This document shows, in pieces, positions 60,125-64,000 of a stretch of 64,000 nucleotides of DNA. The stretch is taken from the NCBI GenBank assembly GCA_014360195.1, contig JACIXY010000013.1:1-64000 (forward strand), written 5' to 3'. How positions within the stretch are numbered: the first letter of the stretch is position 1; each line of letters starts with the position of its first letter. Origin of the DNA: Bacillota bacterium. GTDB taxonomy: Bacteria; Bacillota; SHA-98; UBA4971. The notes under the pieces were generated by a model, which did no database searches, was not told where the DNA came from, and saw nothing but the letters and a program-made list of their open reading frames with translations. The position numbers and the translations under genes are program-made.

Positions 60125-62319
60125 GCCGCGTGGCATGTGTGCAGTTTGCGGCAAGGCGCCGCGAGTCGCTTGACGACTTCGAAGCACGCGTGGGCGAGCT
60201 TGTGGCCCGTGCCGCAGGGCTTGGCGCGGACATGGTGGTCTTTCCCGCCTATACGGGCCTGGCCTATCTGGCTGCGGCCCACCCGGGAGCCGACCTCTTT
60301 CTGGGCCCGGGCTTCGGCGCGGCTGTGGCAAAGGTGTTTGCCTCGCCGCAAGACGGCAGCCCGCAGACCGACTTCCTGCGGGTCTTCTCCAGCCTCGCCG
60401 CGCAGCACCACATGTACATCGCGCCGGGCACCATCCCGGTACCGACCGCAGGTGGCGTGCGGAATGTGGCTCACCTCCTGTCCCCTGAAGGGGACGTCAT
60501 CGGCACCCAGGCCCAAACCCACCTCTCGCGCGACGAGCGCGCCAGCGGGTTTGTGAGGTCCGACGATCTCAAGGTGTTTCGCACGTCCCTCGGCACGGTC
60601 GGGTTCGCCATCTGCGAGGACGCGTGGTACCCCGAGGTCATGCGCATCCTCGCCCTCCGGGGGGCGCAGATCGTGCTCGCGCCTATTGCTGTCCCTGCGC
60701 CTTACAGTGAGTGGCACCAGGTGCGCGGCATGTGGCAGAACGTCCAGCAGAACCAGGTTTTCGGCGTGGAGGCGTGTCTCGTCGGACTGGCCGGTGGCGT
60801 CGAGTTCGAGGGCAGGTCCACCATTTACGCGACATGCGAGATGACCGAGGGGGACACCGGCGTGCTCGCGCGCGTGGCCCGCACCACCGTCGAGGACGTC
60901 ATCGTCGCGGACCTCTCGTTCCCGTCGATCAGGAGCACCATCGAACGCTTCCCGGTCTTTCGCCATCTGAACCCGGGCCTTTACAGCACGTGGTTTCCAC
61001 TTCTCTACCGGGACTATGCGGCAGCCCACACCCCCACCGCCGGCGCCGGCGCCGGAGCCGGCCGGCCGTCCACCAGCGAGTCGGCGGGACGGGCGGCATC
61101 CCCTGCTGCGTCAGGCCGTAGCCCTGACCACAGCTGTGGCGACGCACAGAAACCGGTACAGAAGGCACCACAGCGGATAGCTAACCTGTTGCGTGGTCTC
61201 GCGTTCAAGGCGCTCCTCCGATGGGCGTCCCGCCCCGCCGTGGTCCGGAGGCACCTTGCCAGGAAGCGCATCATGCCAAGCAACGCGTGTGCCTCGCTCA
61301 GCTCTGGTCCCGGTGCCGGTCCTGCTCCCGGTCCCGGTTCCGGTGTCGGCCCCGGTGGCAGTCCCGGTCCTGTTTCCGGCGCCCGCACTTCCAGGGTGCG
61401 CGTAGCCGCGGTGCAGATGCGGCTGGATCTCATCAAAGACGCGAGGACTTATGCAGAGAAGATATACACCCTCACAAAGGCGGCGGTGGACCAGGGCGCC
61501 CAGCTGGTGGTGTTCCCGGAGGACTCGGGGACACCGCTCGTCGGCCTTGTCCCGGGGATAGAGAAACTGGCCGCCAAAGGGATAGACGCCGCTGTAGCCG
61601 ACATGGCTGGCACCGACGTAAAAGTGGCGGAGGTGTTCCGCGTCATCTCGCCTGCTGTAAAGCGAATCTACGAGACAACCTTCTCAACGCTCGCCAGGGC
61701 GTTCCGCGTCTACATCATCACAGGCAGCGCATTTCTCGAGGACGACGACGGCAGGATGCGCGCCGTCGGCTACTTCTACGGTCCCGACGGGGAGGTCATC
61801 GCAAAGCAGCGCAAGCTGCACCTCGTGCCCATGGAAGCCGCGTGGGGCTTCGAGCCTGGCTCGGACCTCGAAGTCCCCGACACCCCGCTCGGGCGCGTCG
61901 CGTTCCCCATATGCATGGACGCCACCTACTTCGAGACCTTCCGCATCGCGCGCCTGCGGGGCGCGGACATCGTGGTCATCCCGTCCGCCAACAACGAGGA
62001 GTACCTCTTCTGGCGCACGATGCGGGGCATCTGGCCCAGGGTACAGGAGAGCCAGGTGCTCGGGGTCTCGGCCGCGGCCGTCGGCAACCTCCTGGGGATA
62101 TCTTTCACCGGGCGAAGCGGACTCCTGGCCCCCCTGGAGATGACGCCCTCCGGCGACGGCTGGCTCGTGCGGGCGGCGTCGTTCGACCAGGAGGAGGTCG
62201 TAGTGGGGAACCTGGATCTCGACGCCCTGTACCGCTTCAGGGATGAAAACCCGCTGGATTTCAACGTCGAGCTGTATCAAAAGTACCTGCCCGGCCTTTA
62301 CAACAGGTCCACGAGATAG
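60121..62319 (+). CDS. Tandem nitrilase-superfamily protein (two CN-hydrolase domains)
   Basis: 732 residues with two full CN-hydrolase domains (1-300 and 420-732) joined by a Gly/Pro/Ser-rich linker coded by repeats. The C-terminal half keeps the triad: VVFPEDSG (Glu), KQRKLHLVPME (Lys) and FPICMDATYFE (Cys). In the N-terminal half the Cys is kept (FAICEDAWY, C165), but Glu is Ala (FPAYTG, A43) and the KxHL Lys is Gln (QTHL, Q132), so this half is probably inactive. Amide hydrolysis is expected; the substrate is unknown. It is coupled to the MNT/HEPN pair. Confidence 0.85.
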   Translation: MSRVACVQFAARRRESLDDFEARVGELVARAAGLGADMVVFPAYTGLAYLAAAHPGADLFLGPGFGAAVAKVFASPQDGSPQTDFLRVFSSLAAQHHMYIAPGTIPVPTAGGVRNVAHLLSPEGDVIGTQAQTHLSRDERASGFVRSDDLKVFRTSLGTVGFAICEDAWYPEVMRILALRGAQIVLAPIAVPAPYSEWHQVRGMWQNVQQNQVFGVEACLVGLAGGVEFEGRSTIYATCEMTEGDTGVLARVARTTVEDVIVADLSFPSIRSTIERFPVFRHLNPGLYSTWFPLLYRDYAAAHTPTAGAGAGAGRPSTSESAGRAASPAASGRSPDHSCGDAQKPVQKAPQRIANLLRGLAFKALLRWASRPAVVRRHLARKRIMPSNACASLSSGPGAGPAPGPGSGVGPGGSPGPVSGARTSRVRVAAVQMRLDLIKDARTYAEKIYTLTKAAVDQGAQLVVFPEDSGTPLVGLVPGIEKLAAKGIDAAVADMAGTDVKVAEVFRVISPAVKRIYETTFSTLARAFRVYIITGSAFLEDDDGRMRAVGYFYGPDGEVIAKQRKLHLVPMEAAWGFEPGSDLEVPDTPLGRVAFPICMDATYFETFRIARLRGADIVVIPSANNEEYLFWRTMRGIWPRVQESQVLGVSAAAVGNLLGISFTGRSGLLAPLEMTPSGDGWLVRAASFDQEEVVVGNLDLDALYRFRDENPLDFNVELYQKYLPGLYNRSTR

Positions 62320-62342
62320 CCCGGGCAGCAGGAAGGCTTGCT

Positions 62343-63368
62343 CTAGAACAACGACGGAAGGCCTTTCTGCACGTTCGGGGCGATGCCGAGATGGCGGAAC
62401 GCATGCTCGGTGGCACGTCGGCCGCTCGCCGTGCGCACCACAAACCCGATCTTGAGCAGGAAAGGCTCCACCATGTCCACGAGGGTGTCCTGCTCCTCGT
62501 TGAGCGTGGCGGCAAGGGCCTCTATCCCGACGGGGCCGCCGCCGTAGAACTCGATGATGGCCCTGAGGTACTTCCTGTCGAGGTTGTCGAGGCCCACATC
62601 GTCGATGCCTTCCATGGCGAGGGATGCGGCTACTACATCCTTCGTGATGACACCGTCCGCCTTGACCTGGGCGTAATCGCGTACCCTCTTGAGCAGCCTG
62701 TTCGCCACCCTGGGCGTGCCGCGCGAGCGCCTGGCGATCTCGGCACCGGCCTCGTCCTCTACCGTGACTCTGAGGATAGACGCCGACCTCCTCACTATCT
62801 CGGCAAGCTCCTCCGGCGGGTAGAAGTCGAGGTGGTGGAATATGCCGAACCGCTCCCGGAGGGGCGCCGAGAGAAGCCCGGCCCGCGTGGTGGCCCCCAC
62901 AAGCGTGAAATGCTTGAGCGGCACCTTGATGGTCTTCGCGAAAGCGCCCTTGTCCACCACGAAGTCGATCTGGAAGTCCTCCATGGCGGAGTAGATGAAC
63001 TCCTCGACCACCTTCGGCAGTCTGTGGATCTCGTCGATGAAGAGCACGTCGCCGTCCTCGAGGTTCGTGAGGATGCCCATCAGGTCGCCGGGCCGCTCTA
63101 TAGCAGGGCCTGACGTGGAGATTATGTTCGACCTCATCTCGTTCGCGATTATGTGCGCGAGCGTGGTCTTGCCAAGGCCGGGAGGGCCGTAAAGGAGGAC
63201 GTGGTCGAGGGCCTCCTTGCGCTTTCTGGCGGCTTCCACGGCTATCGCGAGGTTCGCGACCACCTGTTTTTGCCCGGTGAACTCGGCAAGCACCGACGGG
63301 CGAAGGCTTCGCTGGTAGCTCTCCTCCTCCGTCTGTTCCTCTGCGCTTACAAGCCTCACTCGCGTCAT
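62343..63368 (-). CDS. ruvB: Holliday junction branch-migration ATPase RuvB
   Basis: 341 residues from ATG 63368. Walker [17 protein letters not shown], Walker [11 protein letters not shown], sensor 1 [12 protein letters not shown], the arginine finger in APLRERFG, and a C-terminal winged helix ([13 protein letters not shown]). Works with RuvA on Holliday junctions. Normal size. Confidence 0.97.
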   Translation of the reverse strand: MTRVRLVSAEEQTEEESYQRSLRPSVLAEFTGQKQVVANLAIAVEAARKRKEALDHVLLYGPPGLGKTTLAHIIANEMRSNIISTSGPAIERPGDLMGILTNLEDGDVLFIDEIHRLPKVVEEFIYSAMEDFQIDFVVDKGAFAKTIKVPLKHFTLVGATTRAGLLSAPLRERFGIFHHLDFYPPEELAEIVRRSASILRVTVEDEAGAEIARRSRGTPRVANRLLKRVRDYAQVKADGVITKDVVAASLAMEGIDDVGLDNLDRKYLRAIIEFYGGGPVGIEALAATLNEEQDTLVDMVEPFLLKIGFVVRTASGRRATEHAFRHLGIAPNVQKGLPSLF

Positions 63369-63478
63369 CGTCTCGCCCCCATGCATCTGTGCGCCCACGT
63401 GGCAGTAGCCGGCTATTGGCAACCAAGCTCGAAGTTAGCTGGCTAGCCCGGCTCTGCCCTGCGCGGCCCGTCCACGCT

Positions 63479-64000
63479 CTAACCGCCGCCGCGCTCGGCA
63501 GCGCGCTGTGTGGATCTGTATATCTCCTGTATGATAGCCTCCGCGCTCCGAATGTCCGCGCGCTTGGCCATCGCCTGGCGGATCATCTCCTCGGCCTGCT
63601 GCCGCTTGTAGCCGAGTTGCAGCAGCACCTCAAGGGCTTCCGCGGCCACTTCGTCCACAGGCTCGGGTGCGACCGGGACCTCCGCCCTCGTCTCAGCTTC
63701 CCCTTCGATGCCCAGCGCGAACCGGGTCACCTTCCCTTTAAGCTCAGCAACGATCTTGGCGGCCTTCTGCTTGCCGATGCCGGGGAGAGAACTCAGGGTC
63801 AGGATGTCGGCGTTCTCGATAGCCCGCGCGATGCGAGGTGTCGGGATGGCAAGGGCCTTCAGCGCCGCCCGGGGGCCGATGCCCCCTACCGTGATGAAGT
63901 GCTCGAAGAACTCCTTGTCCATCTCACTCAGGAACCCCACAAGCACCGGGACGGTGCTGCCGACTCCCCCAGGCGCGCCCTGGATGTAGAATATCGTGTC
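63479..64000 (-). CDS. ruvA: Holliday junction protein RuvA (5' end outside window)
   Basis: The frame is open to the window edge and lacks the first part of domain I. The helix-hairpin-helix motifs are VGGIGPRAALKAL and LPGIGKQKAAKIV; the C-terminal RuvB-binding domain contains EVLLQLGYKRQQAEEMI. The order ruvA-ruvB is standard, with a gap of about 110 bases between them. Confidence 0.95.
   Translation of the reverse strand, partial: DTIFYIQGAPGGVGSTVPVLVGFLSEMDKEFFEHFITVGGIGPRAALKALAIPTPRIARAIENADILTLSSLPGIGKQKAAKIVAELKGKVTRFALGIEGEAETRAEVPVAPEPVDEVAAEALEVLLQLGYKRQQAEEMIRQAMAKRADIRSAEAIIQEIYRSTQRAAERGGG

Overview
The window is high-GC DNA from a spore-forming member of the Bacillota. The 36.8-53.4 kb part keeps the Bacillus csfB-to-tatD gene neighbourhood (gin, Orn/Lys/Arg decarboxylase, darA, holB, ricT, rsmI, abrB, metG with a T-box leader, tatD), and a cotJABC spore-coat operon lies next to it. 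Three linked genes at 26.2-36.1 kb (subtilisin with a T9SS/FlgD-like C-terminal domain, a PorV-like protein, and a 1.4k-residue protein ending in a beta-barrel-type terminal Phe) indicate an outer membrane. The organism therefore looks like a diderm endospore-former, comparable to Limnochordia-like lineages. This is inference from gene content, not a taxonomic assignment.

Region 0-17 kb is an accessory island and the most interesting part. It holds an ECF sigma factor/anti-sigma operon, three short LuxR-type HTH loci (one with its HTH deleted), DUF1648 membrane proteins, an S41 protease, a CPBP protease, a lipoprotein signal peptidase II-like protein, an ABC-2 exporter and a radical SAM/SPASM peptide maturase. 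I found three small cysteine-rich peptides (4201-4323 +, 10246-10428 -, 9959-10114 -) that share the N-terminal motif M-x-W-[IV]-[VM]-x-P-[QE]. Each has its own Shine-Dalgarno sequence. Two lie directly downstream of the maturase and one ends the ECF sigma operon. Together they look like an undescribed family of ribosomally made, post-translationally modified peptides. A conserved GAAC[AC]TTTC-N10-GGC[GA]AA element lies in front of the sigma gene and in front of all three HTH loci, so the island is probably one self-activating ECF regulon. Part of the island is duplicated (1.0-2.1 kb and 12.0-13.25 kb), and an IS110 element with a frameshifted transposase sits inside it.

Region 17-26 kb carries a VapBC-type module, a methyltransferase behind a 22-bp tandem repeat, an ABC-2 transporter pair, a SatD/DUF3307 pair and an Smr-domain protein. 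Region 26-36 kb is the outer-membrane/secretion cluster. Region 37-53 kb is the conserved core block. Region 55-64 kb has an RNase H-like protein, a thioesterase, a TtcA-like enzyme, tryptophanase, an MNT/HEPN pair fused by overlap to a tandem nitrilase, and ruvB-ruvA (ruvA runs off the window end).

Two interspersed repeat families shape the window. The first is a 240-760 bp array of GGTCCCC/GGGGACC palindromes, often spaced by 32 bp, present three times (1-238, 25045-25560, and inverted at 53866-54625). One copy truncates a gene. The second is a MITE-like family with CTAAGTG[AG]GGGTGC ends (6.7, 25.6, 52.1 and 57.2 kb), whose terminal repeat supplies the stop codon of the tryptophanase gene. 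Low-complexity repeat expansions also occur in the linkers of many otherwise conserved proteins (ABC ATPase, DUF3307, MetG, RicT, HolB, decarboxylase, nitrilase).
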